A stretch of 64,000 nt of DNA, taken from contig CAYGBI010000008.1 of assembly GCA_964348085.1 (NCBI GenBank), positions 1-64,000 on the forward strand. The letters are read 5' to 3'. The position numbers and the translations under genes were made by a program. This document shows positions 37,442-46,466 of the stretch, piece by piece. A model generated the notes under the pieces. That model had not been told where the DNA came from, searched no databases, and saw only the letters and a program-made list of their open reading frames with translations. This DNA is from VXYL01 sp964348085. Lineage in GTDB: Bacteria; Pseudomonadota; Gammaproteobacteria; Pseudomonadales; Azotimanducaceae. The stretch's first letter is position 1, and each line of letters starts with the position of its first letter.

Positions 37442-37858
37442 TCAGGCAGCCAGCGCTTTGCCACGGGCGAGAAGCTCGGCGGCAACGGCACTAAGCTCGT
37501 CGGCGTTGCAGCCGCTGGCGAGGTGACCCGCTCGCGCCTTCCTCAACAACGCCGGCATGTCATGTTCGATCCGTCCGCACGCCCACGCCAGCGGATCGCC
37601 CACCGCGGCCGTGTCGATGCGCACCATAGGCTGATCGATGTAGGAGAACCCGTAGTGGTAGTGCGGCGTCTTATCGAAACAATCGAAGCGGAGGATCTCC
37701 TCGTCCGCGCCATCGACTTTGCCGAAAACATGCACGCTCGGCCCCTGCTCGCCGCCGACCCGACGGTACTCGACGGCGAATGAAAGCTCACCGGCCGTCA
37801 GTACGTTCAGCGCAGCCCGATCCGCCGCCTGACCCCTAAACCCGCGTTGTTCCGTCAT
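37442..37858 (-). CDS. Small conserved-looking hypothetical protein
   Basis: 137 residues from the ATG at 37858 (MTEQRGFRGQ). It has no signal peptide or membrane segment. The middle is beta-rich with aromatic clusters (FDCFDKTPHYHYGF), and the C-terminal half is helical and Ala-rich. Codon use looks like its neighbours. I do not recognise a family. It is separated from korAB by about 300 bases and from the acyl-CoA dehydrogenase-like gene by a MITE-like repeat, so it is probably its own transcription unit. Confidence 0.65.
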   Translation of the reverse strand: MTEQRGFRGQAADRAALNVLTAGELSFAVEYRRVGGEQGPSVHVFGKVDGADEEILRFDCFDKTPHYHYGFSYIDQPMVRIDTAAVGDPLAWACGRIEHDMPALLRKARAGHLASGCNADELSAVAAELLARGKALAA

Positions 37859-37901
37859 TGTGAATCTCCACCCGAAGCGCGAAGCGACCGCTTTGTCGCC
37901 C

Positions 37902-38031
37902 AAGATTCGCTAACGCCACGAAAGCCGTCGCCGTTCGGCGCCGCCTTTCGCCCCAGCCCAAACCGCCCTATCACTCCGTCGGACTTTGCGGCTGACGCTA
38001 CCAGGTCCGACAGACCGCTAGCGCGAATCTT
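37902..38031. repeat. MITE/REP-like element, copy 1
   Basis: About 130 bases bounded by a perfect 9-bp inverted repeat (AAGATTCGC at 37902-37910, GCGAATCTT at 38023-38031). It contains an inner stem GTCGGAC/GTCCGAC (37978-37984, 38005-38011). The inner portion from CACGAAAGCC onward aligns with a second copy after the cas operon (57766-57917). It lies between two minus-strand genes and has no coding capacity. Confidence 0.6.
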
Positions 38032-38113
38032 CCGCCGAGGCGACGCGATCGCTTGCCGCCGACCGGCGGATAATCCGTTGACCTTCCTTAAGGGCGCACC
38101 ATAACACAGCGCG

Positions 38114-39250
38114 CTATCGGCTCGACGCTATTCGCTTGCCGTACTCCTCGTATGCGGCATCGGAAACCATCACATGCTGAGCCGCAACCGATAAGTCCCG
38201 ATAGACGCGCTGCAGCACATGCGTCTCATGCACCGCTGCGGCACCGGCTTGACGGAACGCCCAAGCGCCGATCACGAGGCTCCGCTCGACAGCATGGGCG
38301 CAGACCGCCTTGAGCTTCGTCGCAGCCGGCGCGATGCCAGCGCCACCCTCGCCGTAGGCGCGCCACAAGTCGCCGGCGCTGTCGCGCACGCCGGCGAGAA
38401 GCGCCGCCCATTGCGCTTCGCGCTTGCCCAGCCCGAGTTGGAAAGACTGTTTGCTGGCCACCGATGCCGAGTCCATCAAGCGACGTTTGGTTGCGGCCAG
38501 ACGCACGACTTCGTCGAGGGCGCGGCGTGCGCCGCCAAGGGAAACGGACGCATGCTCGATCGGCAAGCGCGTGCCCGCATTGGCGCCTTGGAAGCTGCCG
38601 CGTGGCGCCGGCTCACGGATGACGCGGCGTGCGGGAACCAGCACGTCCGCCACCGAGTAACTGCTGCTGCCGGTGCCGCACAAGCCCGCGACGTGCCAGT
38701 CGTCGTACACTTTCACGTCGCTGACAGGGATCACCAACGAGACGCCTCGCGCCGGCCGTATTGGCTCCCCGCCTTGAGCGACCAAGCAATTGGCGACGAT
38801 CCAATCGGCGTGGTGGATGCCGCTGCCGAATCCCCACCGCCCGGTGACCCTGTAGCCGGCGTCAACCGGCTCCGCCAATCCAGCGGCCTTGAGCGATCCC
38901 GCGGCAATCGGCAGACGGCCGCCATCAAACACCTCGGCGAATCCCTCGTCCGGCAGACCGCAGGCCATCACGCCGGTGACGGTCGTGCCGATCATCAGCG
39001 TCCAGCAAGCCGACATGTCCGCCCGGGCGACTGCCACCAAGACATCCACTTGGGTGACCAGGTCCGCATCCAGTCCGCCAGCCTCCACCGGCCCCCAAAG
39101 TCCGAACAGACCGACCTCGTGGAGGGCGTCCAACGCCTCTGCGCACAACGTGCGGCGCCGCTCGGATTCGGCGGCGGTGCGATCTAGGATCGGCGCGATC
39201 TTGGCGACCTTCGCCAGCAGTTCCTCGCGGCTGTTCGACCCGCCGCCCAT
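38114..39250 (-). CDS. Acyl-CoA dehydrogenase-fold flavoprotein (HsaA/monooxygenase-like)
   Basis: 378 residues from the ATG at 39250, which has GAGGGG shortly upstream; the frame runs back to 39376. The acyl-CoA dehydrogenase fold is clear: N-terminal helices (AAESERRRTLCAEALDALHEVGLFGL), the TGRWGFGSG flavin loop, and a C-terminal four-helix region with AVHETHVLQRVYRDL. The catalytic Glu of true dehydrogenases is not evident, and the RD..A..H pattern near the end (VYRDLSVAAQHVM) fits flavin-dependent monooxygenases such as HsaA/DszC. It would need a flavin reductase, none of which is adjacent. Confidence 0.8.
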   Translation of the reverse strand: MGGGSNSREELLAKVAKIAPILDRTAAESERRRTLCAEALDALHEVGLFGLWGPVEAGGLDADLVTQVDVLVAVARADMSACWTLMIGTTVTGVMACGLPDEGFAEVFDGGRLPIAAGSLKAAGLAEPVDAGYRVTGRWGFGSGIHHADWIVANCLVAQGGEPIRPARGVSLVIPVSDVKVYDDWHVAGLCGTGSSSYSVADVLVPARRVIREPAPRGSFQGANAGTRLPIEHASVSLGGARRALDEVVRLAATKRRLMDSASVASKQSFQLGLGKREAQWAALLAGVRDSAGDLWRAYGEGGAGIAPAATKLKAVCAHAVERSLVIGAWAFRQAGAAAVHETHVLQRVYRDLSVAAQHVMVSDAAYEEYGKRIASSR

Positions 39251-39342
39251 ATCGCACCCCTCGTCCGCCTTGGGTGCGGCGATCTTCGCACACGCGAGAA
39301 AGTTGGATCGCGCGCCCTTGCCTCGCGTGGCGGGGACGCCGT

Positions 39343-39729
39343 CTAAGTCGGCGCCAACTTTAGGCGGAGTACGCAAGCGCCCTGCCGCCGACAGGTGCGC
39401 GCACAGGGAACACCTTCGAAGTCAGCGCTAACTAGCGGTTCACCTGCATTGATCTTCTTGCTCATTCGCTGAATTGCCTCGGCCTCCTCACGGCTCATTT
39501 TCTGCTTGATCGGACGCAGCTCCTTACTCTCGTTGAGGAATGCCTCGACATCACTCAGTTCGTAACCCGCGAGACATTCAGCCAGTGCCCGGAACCCGTC
39601 CGGGTCAGAGTTTTCATATAGTTTGAACTCGTACAGTTTGGTTTGGGCGACTTCGGTTGTATGACAGCCGCCGACTAACAAGGCTGCTACCAGTAGTATG
39701 GGTTTCGCCATCGATTTCACTTTTTTCAT
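39343..39729 (-). CDS. Small lipoprotein of unknown function
   Basis: 128 residues. Positively charged start (MKKVKSMAK), hydrophobic stretch and a lipobox ending in LLVGGC (Cys about residue 22) mark it as a lipoprotein. The mature part is short, charged and helical (SREEAEAIQRMSKKI) with three further Cys near the C-terminus (VPCARTCRRQGAC) that could form disulfides. No family is recognised. Its start is one base from a tandem pair of 28-bp repeats (39731-39786), which may control it. It is less GC-rich than its neighbours to the eye. Confidence 0.7.
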   Translation of the reverse strand: MKKVKSMAKPILLVAALLVGGCHTTEVAQTKLYEFKLYENSDPDGFRALAECLAGYELSDVEAFLNESKELRPIKQKMSREEAEAIQRMSKKINAGEPLVSADFEGVPCARTCRRQGACVLRLKLAPT

Positions 39730-39730
39730 T

Positions 39731-39786
39731 TGTCTCTCGTTGTAGAGAACCTTTCAAGTGTCTCTCGTTGTAGAGAACCTCTCAAG
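39731..39786. repeat. Two tandem 28-bp repeats with inner dyads, abutting a lipoprotein start
   Basis: Units 39731-39758 and 39759-39786 are back to back with one mismatch. Each contains the dyad TCTCT-n6-AGAGA. They sit immediately upstream of the lipoprotein ATG (39729, minus strand), the position of an operator or of mRNA hairpins over the ribosome site. Confidence 0.85.
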
Positions 39787-39888
39787 TTCCGACACAGGTG
39801 CTGTGCTGGGAGCTGTGCTCGGAGTGTGTCGACCGGTCTCTAAACGGGCATCCAGGACTTAGCGACTCGCACCGACACAATCAACCAC

Positions 39889-39907
39889 AAAACACCTATG
39901 GTGTTTT
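39889..39907. terminator. AT-rich perfect hairpin, possible terminator
   Basis: AAAACACC-TAT-GGTGTTTT, 8-bp stem with 3-base loop, in the 243 bases between the SirB1 gene stop (40030, minus strand) and the lipoprotein repeats. The arm ends in TTTT on either strand, so weak termination in both directions is possible. Confidence 0.4.
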
Positions 39908-40029
39908 CGGTTGCCGGGGCGGGTTCTCGGGTTTCGGCGCTAGACGGGGTAAGACCGCGACCGAACGCTTCTTCGACGCCACGGCGGCGGCCTTCAAGGG
40001 AACCGCACATCGGGCGCACGGTACCGGGC

Positions 40030-40803
40030 TTAGTTGACCGGCGACTTCAAACGCCGCACATGCTCGATGCGCTCGCGCAACCGTGTGGCGATGGCTTCAT
40101 CCGGCGCTCGCTCGGCGGCCCGCTGCAGCTCCGTAACCACCATTTCCGGGGCGTTCAAACCCAGCCAAGCATCGGCGCGCTCGACGTAGAGCCCGTAGGC
40201 ATCCGGCTCGATCAGCAACTGATAGTCGGATATCTCCAACGCGCGCAAATAGTCCTGCCGACTTTGGACGATCATCCGCACATTGTTCAACATGCGTAGC
40301 ACGATGTCGCGGGGGGTCGCGATATTGAAGGCGCCGTCTTCGCTGACTTTGTTCTCCTTCAACCACTTGCGGCAGGCTTCCACGGTTGTCGGCGCGACTT
40401 GGTAGGGATCCACCAAAAGGTCGTCGACGACGACGAGGAAGTGGCGGGGAAAGTTGACGCCCAACGCCTTGAGGTCGAGTTGCCGGCAGACGCCCATCAA
40501 CACCACCCCTAGGGAAATGGGGATGCCGCGACGGCTGCGCAGCACGTGATCGAGCACGCTGTTTTCGACTTCGTAATAGCGCTCCGCAGCGCCCTGAAAG
40601 CCGTGTTGCGCGAGCGTGGCGACGACGTCCGCCGGTTTTGGCGCCGCCCGTCCCACAGAGGCGGCGAGACGGGCGATTTCTTCCCGCGCCCAATCGACAT
40701 CGGCCGCCGGCGCGATGATTCGCGCGACGATCAACGCCCCTTCCACCGGATCCTGCCCCTCGGCCATGAAACGACCAAGGGCATCCCTGAGCGACGCGTT
40801 CAA
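40030..40803 (-). CDS. SirB1-family transglutaminase-like protein
   Basis: 257 residues. The family core is visible: AERYYEVENSVLDHVLRSRRGIPISLGVVLMGVC-type stretch (RRGIPISLG), NFPRHFLV and LVDPYQ. The Cys (GVC), His (PRHF) and Asp (VDPY) would form the transglutaminase-like triad. A TPR-like C-terminus follows (YVERADAWLGL, AAERAPDEAIA). Function is not established; homologues often lie near prfA/prfC-type translation genes. The ATG overlaps the prfC stop (ATGA), which fits translational coupling. Confidence 0.85.
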   Translation of the reverse strand: MNASLRDALGRFMAEGQDPVEGALIVARIIAPAADVDWAREEIARLAASVGRAAPKPADVVATLAQHGFQGAAERYYEVENSVLDHVLRSRRGIPISLGVVLMGVCRQLDLKALGVNFPRHFLVVVDDLLVDPYQVAPTTVEACRKWLKENKVSEDGAFNIATPRDIVLRMLNNVRMIVQSRQDYLRALEISDYQLLIEPDAYGLYVERADAWLGLNAPEMVVTELQRAAERAPDEAIATRLRERIEHVRRLKSPVN

Positions 40804-42443
40804 CGCCCGTCCTCGACGGTGTGCTCGCGAGTCGCGGAAAAGCGAATCCGCGGCGCTCGCTCCTCGGCAAGCGCCAAGTTCGCCCGGGTCGGGGCCAGAT
40901 AGGCTAGGCAGCCGCCGCCGTCCAACGCCAAACGAGCGTCGTTCTTGCGACGGAACTCGGCCAGTGCCGCCTCATGGCCGCTTATCCACCGCACGGCGAC
41001 CACATTGGCGGCATCGAAAACGCAGTCGGCGCGGTATTCGTCGTCCAAACGGAAGGCCGCCAAGTCGAATTGCAGCGAGCCCACTGCGCCGATGACCACG
41101 TCGTTGCTCAGCAGCGGAAAAAACACCTGCGTCGCGCCTTCCTCGGCAAGTTGCCGCAAGCCCTTGCGCAGTTGCTTCGACTTCAACGGGTCGCGTGCCC
41201 GCACCCGGCGGAACAGTTCCGGTGCGAAATTGGGGACGCCGCGAAAGCGCAAGTCTTCTCCTTCGCTGAAGGCGTCCGCGATGCGAATGGAACCGTGATT
41301 CGGCAGGCCGATGATGTCGCCCGCATGGGCCGCCTCCGCGCGCACGCGGTCCCCGGCCATGAACGTCACGGCGTCGGCGACCTTGACGGTGCGCCGCAAA
41401 CGAATGTGGCGCATCCGCATGCCTTGCCGATAGCGGCCGGAGCAAACGCGAAGAAAGGCGATCCGGTCCCGATGGCGGGGATCCATATTCGCTTGAATCT
41501 TGAACACGAAGCCGGAGAACGCCTCCTCCCCCGGCTCGACCAACCGATCCGCCGTTTCCCGGCCACCCGGCGACGGCGCGTGATTCACCAAGTGGTCGAG
41601 ACATTCGCGCACACCGAAATTGCCGAGCGCGGTACCGAAGAACACCGGCGAGCGCAGGCCCGCCAAGAAAGCGCGCTGGTCGAAAGCGTGGCTGGCGCCG
41701 CGAACCAACTCCACCTCGCCGACCAAGTCGTCGTAGTCGTCGCCTAGCCAAGCGCGGGCGGCCTCGCTCGACAACCCGTCGATAGCGGCGAAATCGTGAA
41801 CGCGATCACCAACGCCCGTGCGGTAGAGAATGATGCGATCAAGCGGCAAGTGGTAGATGCCGCGAAAAGAACGGCCGCGACCGATGGGCCAAGTGACCGG
41901 CGCACACTCGATCTTGAGGATGTCTTCGATTTCGTCAAGCAGTTCGATGGGGTCGCGGATCTCCCGGTCGAGCTTGTTGATGAAGGTGGTGATTGGCGTG
42001 TTGCGCAGACGGCAAACTTCCAACAGCTTGATGGTTCTCGGCTCCACGCCTTTCGAGCCGTCGATGACCATAAGCGCGGAGTCGACGGCGGTGAGCGTGC
42101 GGTAGGTATCTTCGGAGAAATCCTCGTGGCCGGGCGTGTCCAAGAGGTTGACGACGCAGCCGGCGTAGTCGAATTGCATCACGGAGGTGGTTACTGAAAT
42201 GCCGCGTTCCCGCTCCATCGCCATCCAATCCGACGCCGCGTGGCGGTTGGACTTGCGCGCTTTCACCGTGCCGGCAAGTTTGATGGCCTTGCCGAACAAC
42301 AAGAGCTTCTCCGTCACCGTTGTTTTGCCGGCGTCCGGATGAGAGATGATGGCGAACGTGCGGCGGCGCGCAGCTTCCTTGGCGGCCGTGGCGGCGCCGT
42401 TGCGCACCTTGCTATCCGCAAGTGGCGACGTATTCAAGACCAT
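40800..42443 (-). CDS. prfC: Peptide chain release factor 3
   Basis: 547 residues. GTPase motifs: SHPDAGKTT (G1), DTPGHEDF (G3), NKLD (G4). Domain II and a RF3-specific C-terminal domain (AEEGATQVFFPLL, VGAVGSLQFDL) are complete. RF3 recycles RF1/RF2 from the ribosome after termination. The N-terminus carries about 15 extra residues (MVLNTSPLADSKVRNG) compared with what I expect, and a later start is possible. SirB1 is encoded downstream with a 4-base overlap. Confidence 0.95.
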   Translation of the reverse strand: MVLNTSPLADSKVRNGAATAAKEAARRRTFAIISHPDAGKTTVTEKLLLFGKAIKLAGTVKARKSNRHAASDWMAMERERGISVTTSVMQFDYAGCVVNLLDTPGHEDFSEDTYRTLTAVDSALMVIDGSKGVEPRTIKLLEVCRLRNTPITTFINKLDREIRDPIELLDEIEDILKIECAPVTWPIGRGRSFRGIYHLPLDRIILYRTGVGDRVHDFAAIDGLSSEAARAWLGDDYDDLVGEVELVRGASHAFDQRAFLAGLRSPVFFGTALGNFGVRECLDHLVNHAPSPGGRETADRLVEPGEEAFSGFVFKIQANMDPRHRDRIAFLRVCSGRYRQGMRMRHIRLRRTVKVADAVTFMAGDRVRAEAAHAGDIIGLPNHGSIRIADAFSEGEDLRFRGVPNFAPELFRRVRARDPLKSKQLRKGLRQLAEEGATQVFFPLLSNDVVIGAVGSLQFDLAAFRLDDEYRADCVFDAANVVAVRWISGHEAALAEFRRKNDARLALDGGGCLAYLAPTRANLALAEERAPRIRFSATREHTVEDGR

Positions 42444-42507
42444 AACGAGTCGAAGTCCACGCGGGAATTATAACGACGCGGGCAGATGAGCGATTTGGAC
42501 ACCGGCG

Positions 42508-43215
42508 CTACCCGAGCTCGCGAATCAGCCGCCACAGGGCTTGCTTGGCTTTGGGGTCCGGCGCTTCGGGCAGCACATAGACGTGGTCGTCGACTAGAGC
42601 GGTTTGCTCCGGCTCGGCAAGCTCTAGAAGAGCAAGCACGCGAGCGCCGGAGAGCAACGTGCGCTCGGCGGCACGCGTTCGATGGCCGAAGAAGGCGCGA
42701 AACGCCCGGGCGCCACCGGAGACGGCCGCGCCAGGCTGCGGCCAATCGAACAGCACGTCGCGGCGTTCCGCAACAGCGAAGCCGTTCAGCGCGTGCGCCA
42801 CGTCGAGCAGATAACGACGGCGCGGCCAAGCGTCCTCGGCAACGGCGACGAACACGCGGCCGTAGTGGAAACAGCGAACGCGGAACGGCTCGCTTGGGAG
42901 GTCCGATTCGGCGGCGGCGCGGGCGGTGGGCTGGTCTGCCGGCGCGACTGTGATGTTACCGCGAGGGCGACTGTCCTCATAAGCCTCGGTGGTAGCGCTG
43001 CGAGGGCCACTATCCTCATACGCCTCATACGCGGGCGCCGGCGCACGTGCCCGGACGCGGGGGACCGAGGGCGGCTCGGGCGCCGGCGCTTGGCGGACGG
43101 GGGCTTCGTCATGCGCACGGGCGACGGCTCGGCGCGGACGCGCCTCTCCCGCTTGCCGCCGCACCCAAACGTCAATGCCAAGCCGGCCAAAGTACGTCGC
43201 ACGATCAAGCGCCAT
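42508..43215 (-). CDS. Hypothetical protein with N-terminal xLGIDVWVRR motif
   Basis: 235 residues from the ATG at 43215. It opens with YFGRLGIDVWVRR, a motif I associate with gammaproteobacterial proteins next to rimI and possibly related to DNA polymerase III psi. A low-complexity Pro/Ala/Arg linker follows (about 25-85), then a compact C-terminal domain (RVRCFHYGRVFVAV, ERTLLSGARVLALLEL). There is no membrane segment. It is divergent from the DAHP synthase gene and 64 bases upstream of prfC on the same strand. The HolD-like suggestion is weak. Confidence 0.65.
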   Translation of the reverse strand: MALDRATYFGRLGIDVWVRRQAGEARPRRAVARAHDEAPVRQAPAPEPPSVPRVRARAPAPAYEAYEDSGPRSATTEAYEDSRPRGNITVAPADQPTARAAAESDLPSEPFRVRCFHYGRVFVAVAEDAWPRRRYLLDVAHALNGFAVAERRDVLFDWPQPGAAVSGGARAFRAFFGHRTRAAERTLLSGARVLALLELAEPEQTALVDDHVYVLPEAPDPKAKQALWRLIRELG

Positions 43216-43283
43216 CGGGCGATTGTAACAACCCGCCCGGTCGCGCTAAGTTGCGACCATTCTCGCAAGGACACCCAACCGCT

Positions 43284-44333
43284 ATGCAGTATTTGACCGA
43301 CGATGTGCGCATCACTGGCATGGACGAGGTGCGCGCGCCGGCCGAACTCATTGCCGAACTGCCACTTGCAGCGGAGCATTCAACGCTGGTTTTCAACGTG
43401 CGCCGACAAACCAGCGAAATCCTCCGGGGGCGGGATCGGCGGCTGCTCGCGATCGTCGGACCGTGTTCGATTCACGACCCCGACGCGGCGCGCGAGTACG
43501 CCGCTCGGCTAAAGGAGCGGGCAGCCGCGCTCAGCGACCATCTGCTCGTAGTGATGCGCGTGTACTTCGAGAAGCCGCGCACGACGGTGGGCTGGAAAGG
43601 GCTCATCAACGATCCGAACCTCGACGACTCCTTCGACATCAATCTCGGCCTGCACACCGCCCGCGCCCTACTGCGCGACATCGTCGGCCTCGGCCTCGGC
43701 ACGGGAACGGAGTATTTGGACCCAATCACCCCTCAATACGTCGGCGATCTAGTTTGCTGGGCGGCGATCGGCGCGCGCACCACGGAGAGCCAGATCCACC
43801 GCCAACTCGCCTCCGGCCTCTCCTGCCCCACGGGCTTCAAGAACAGCACCGACGGCGACATCCAAGTAGCCGCCGACGCCGTGAAATCGGCCCTGCACTC
43901 GCACATCTTCCTGTCCGTCACCAAGGCCGGCCACTCGGCGATCTTCTCCACCGCCGGCAACGACGACTGCCACATCATCCTGCGTGGCGGCGGCGGCAAG
44001 ACCAACTTCGACAATCCGTCCGTCCATTACGCGAGCCGCATCTTGGAACAAGGCGGCCTCAACGGCCGGCTGATGGTGGACTTGAGCCACGCCAACAGCC
44101 AAAAGGACCACAACCGCCAGCTCGCCGTATGCGCCGACGTCGCCGAGCAAGTCGCCACCGGCGAAGACAAGATCATGGGCGTGATGATCGAGAGCAATCT
44201 CATCGCCGGTCGCCAGAACCTAGGCGGCGATCTCGTCTACGGTCAAAGCGTTACCGACGCCTGCATCGGCTGGGACGAAACGGTGGCGTGCTTGGACGAA
44301 CTAGCGGCGGCGGTGGGCAAGCGCAACGGCTAG
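43284..44333 (+). CDS. aroG: 3-deoxy-7-phosphoheptulonate (DAHP) synthase, class I (AroF/G/H type)
   Basis: 349 residues from the ATG at 43284; the frame extends upstream to 43047 as shadow. GPCSIHD with the metal-ligand Cys (C61), VYFEKPRTTVGWKGL, and SLSCPTGFKN-type (GLSCPTGFKNSTDGD) substrate-binding segments are intact, as is DLSHANSQKDH near the C-terminus. It condenses PEP and erythrose 4-phosphate, the first step of the shikimate pathway. Which of the three feedback isoforms it resembles cannot be told, so the symbol is provisional. Confidence 0.94.
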   Translation: MQYLTDDVRITGMDEVRAPAELIAELPLAAEHSTLVFNVRRQTSEILRGRDRRLLAIVGPCSIHDPDAAREYAARLKERAAALSDHLLVVMRVYFEKPRTTVGWKGLINDPNLDDSFDINLGLHTARALLRDIVGLGLGTGTEYLDPITPQYVGDLVCWAAIGARTTESQIHRQLASGLSCPTGFKNSTDGDIQVAADAVKSALHSHIFLSVTKAGHSAIFSTAGNDDCHIILRGGGGKTNFDNPSVHYASRILEQGGLNGRLMVDLSHANSQKDHNRQLAVCADVAEQVATGEDKIMGVMIESNLIAGRQNLGGDLVYGQSVTDACIGWDETVACLDELAAAVGKRNG

Positions 44334-44357
44334 CGGCCGACTTGCGGGTGCGGATTG

Positions 44358-44383
44358 GAGACCGCACCGCGCACGGCGGTCTC
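44358..44383. terminator. Hairpin downstream of DAHP synthase
   Basis: GAGACCGC and GCGGTCTC form an 8-bp perfect stem with a 10-base loop, 25 bases after the aroG stop. No T-tract follows. Confidence 0.35.
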
Positions 44384-44432
44384 GCGGTAACGCCAAACGG
44401 CGACGGACGCGACGGAGCGGTTGCCAAGACTC

Positions 44433-44834
44433 TCAGCCGACCGTCTCTGTTGGCGGTTGATCCCGTTTTGGCGCCGCGCCACCAATGAAGCCCCGAAACA
44501 ACACTTCGATTCTCGTCATGCGCTCGCGCAGATCACCGACCTTGCTCCGCAGGTCACCCATGTCTCGATGCATCTCGCTCCGCAGGCCGTCGATATCGCG
44601 CTGCATTTCGCTTCGCAAGCCTTTCATGTCGCGTTGCATCTCATTTCGCAGACTACTGATGCCACTTTGCATCTCGCTTCGCAGGCTATTGATGTCGTGA
44701 CGCACCTCGCCACGCAATTCGGTCAACTGCTGGCGAAGGCCACTCATGCCGGCGAGCACCAATCCGCTCAACGTCACCACGACGCCGAGCATCGTCACGC
44801 CCACCGCCAACATCGTGATCCATTCCGCACCCAT
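44433..44834 (-). CDS. Hendecad coiled-coil membrane protein, array copy 1
   Basis: 133 residues. A short MGAEW start leads into one membrane helix (about 6-28, ITMLAVGVTMLGVVVTLSGLVLAG). An 11-residue repeat follows: five full units of the form R-x-E-(V/M)-x-x-D-(I/M)-x-x-L, then RSKVGDLRERM, then a short tail ending in PPTETVG. Hendecads predict a straight, slightly right-handed coiled-coil stalk, probably oligomeric. The start has AAGGAG 6 bases upstream. I recognise no named family. This is the most diverged copy at its C-terminus and the one with the longest stalk. Confidence 0.8.
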   Translation of the reverse strand: MGAEWITMLAVGVTMLGVVVTLSGLVLAGMSGLRQQLTELRGEVRHDINSLRSEMQSGISSLRNEMQRDMKGLRSEMQRDIDGLRSEMHRDMGDLRSKVGDLRERMTRIEVLFRGFIGGAAPKRDQPPTETVG

Positions 44835-45015
44835 CGACTACTCCTTCGCTGTCGTTGTCCGCCGACCGTAGCACGGCGAATCCGTCGCTACGTCGCGTCG
44901 AGACGATTTCGCACACGTCGCGTAGCGAAACACCCGGCATCAATTCGAGGCGTTACCGTCCGCGATTGCCACCTCCGATTCGCGCAACGTTGGCTTGGAT
45001 GGCCAAACAGTTCGT

Positions 45016-45378
45016 CTATGTCGCCGGCTTGGCGACTTCCACGTCGGCGGCTCCGCCGCCGGTGAAGTCCCGAAACAGCACTTCGATTCTCGCCATGCGC
45101 TCGCGCAGATCACTGACCTTGCTCCGCAGGTCGCCGATCTCGCGATGCATCTCGCTCCGCAAGCCGCCGATGTCGCGTTGCATCTCGCTTCGCAGGCCGT
45201 CTATGTCGCGACGCACCTCGCCTCGCAAGGCGCCGATGTCGGCCCGCACCTCGCCGCGCAATTCGGTCAACTGCTGGCGAAGGCCTCTCATGCCGGCGAG
45301 CACCAATCCGCTCAACGTCACCACGACGCCGAGCATCGTCACGCCCACCGCCAACATCGTGATCCATTCCGCACCCAT
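45016..45378 (-). CDS. Hendecad coiled-coil membrane protein, array copy 2
   Basis: 120 residues, identical to copies 3 and 4. Same membrane helix as copy 1, then four hendecads (RGEVRADIGAL, RGEVRRDIDGL, RSEMQRDIGGL, RSEMHREIGDL) and RSKVSDLRERM. The tail ends in GGGAADVEVAKPAT, unrelated to that of copy 1. The residue after LAGM is Arg, where copies 1 and 5 have Ser. Strong ribosome site (AAGGAG) and a private upstream region suggest it can be expressed on its own. Overlapping frames on both strands that also stay open are by-products of the repeat. Confidence 0.82.
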   Translation of the reverse strand: MGAEWITMLAVGVTMLGVVVTLSGLVLAGMRGLRQQLTELRGEVRADIGALRGEVRRDIDGLRSEMQRDIGGLRSEMHREIGDLRSKVSDLRERMARIEVLFRDFTGGGAADVEVAKPAT

Positions 45379-45559
45379 CGACTACTCCTTCGCTGTCGTT
45401 GTCCGCCGACCGTAGCACGGCGAATCCGTCGCTACGTCGCGTCGAGACGATTTCGCACACGTCGCGTAGCGAAACACCCGGCATCAATTCGAGGCGTTAC
45501 CGTCCGCGATTGCCACCTCCGATTCGCGCAACGTTGGCTTGGATGGCCAAACAGTTCGT

Positions 45560-45922
45560 CTATGTCGCCGGCTTGGCGACTTCCACGTCGGCGGCTCCGC
45601 CGCCGGTGAAGTCCCGAAACAGCACTTCGATTCTCGCCATGCGCTCGCGCAGATCACTGACCTTGCTCCGCAGGTCGCCGATCTCGCGATGCATCTCGCT
45701 CCGCAAGCCGCCGATGTCGCGTTGCATCTCGCTTCGCAGGCCGTCTATGTCGCGACGCACCTCGCCTCGCAAGGCGCCGATGTCGGCCCGCACCTCGCCG
45801 CGCAATTCGGTCAACTGCTGGCGAAGGCCTCTCATGCCGGCGAGCACCAATCCGCTCAACGTCACCACGACGCCGAGCATCGTCACGCCCACCGCCAACA
45901 TCGTGATCCATTCCGCACCCAT
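45560..45922 (-). CDS. Hendecad coiled-coil membrane protein, array copy 3
   Basis: 120 residues, identical in sequence to copies 2 and 4, with the identical 181-base upstream region. Perfect identity means very recent amplification or ongoing gene conversion. Confidence 0.82.
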   Translation of the reverse strand: MGAEWITMLAVGVTMLGVVVTLSGLVLAGMRGLRQQLTELRGEVRADIGALRGEVRRDIDGLRSEMQRDIGGLRSEMHREIGDLRSKVSDLRERMARIEVLFRDFTGGGAADVEVAKPAT

Positions 45923-46103
45923 CGACTACTCCTTCGCTGTCGTTGTCCGCCGACCGTAGCACGGCGAATCCGTCGCTACGTCGCGTCGAGACGATTTCGC
46001 ACACGTCGCGTAGCGAAACACCCGGCATCAATTCGAGGCGTTACCGTCCGCGATTGCCACCTCCGATTCGCGCAACGTTGGCTTGGATGGCCAAACAGTT
46101 CGT

Positions 46104-46466
46104 CTATGTCGCCGGCTTGGCGACTTCCACGTCGGCGGCTCCGCCGCCGGTGAAGTCCCGAAACAGCACTTCGATTCTCGCCATGCGCTCGCGCAGATCA
46201 CTGACCTTGCTCCGCAGGTCGCCGATCTCGCGATGCATCTCGCTCCGCAAGCCGCCGATGTCGCGTTGCATCTCGCTTCGCAGGCCGTCTATGTCGCGAC
46301 GCACCTCGCCTCGCAAGGCGCCGATGTCGGCCCGCACCTCGCCGCGCAATTCGGTCAACTGCTGGCGAAGGCCTCTCATGCCGGCGAGCACCAATCCGCT
46401 CAACGTCACCACGACGCCGAGCATCGTCACGCCCACCGCCAACATCGTGATCCATTCCGCACCCAT
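46104..46466 (-). CDS. Hendecad coiled-coil membrane protein, array copy 4
   Basis: 120 residues, identical to copies 2 and 3. Its upstream region matches theirs up to about 46630, where the sequence switches to the C-terminal end of copy 5 with a few substitutions. Confidence 0.82.
   Translation of the reverse strand: MGAEWITMLAVGVTMLGVVVTLSGLVLAGMRGLRQQLTELRGEVRADIGALRGEVRRDIDGLRSEMQRDIGGLRSEMHREIGDLRSKVSDLRERMARIEVLFRDFTGGGAADVEVAKPAT

Noticed and set aside
43223..43252. TTGTAA-N18-TAAGTT ahead of the DAHP synthase gene.
   Set aside because: The -10 matches consensus in only three of six bases; too weak to list.
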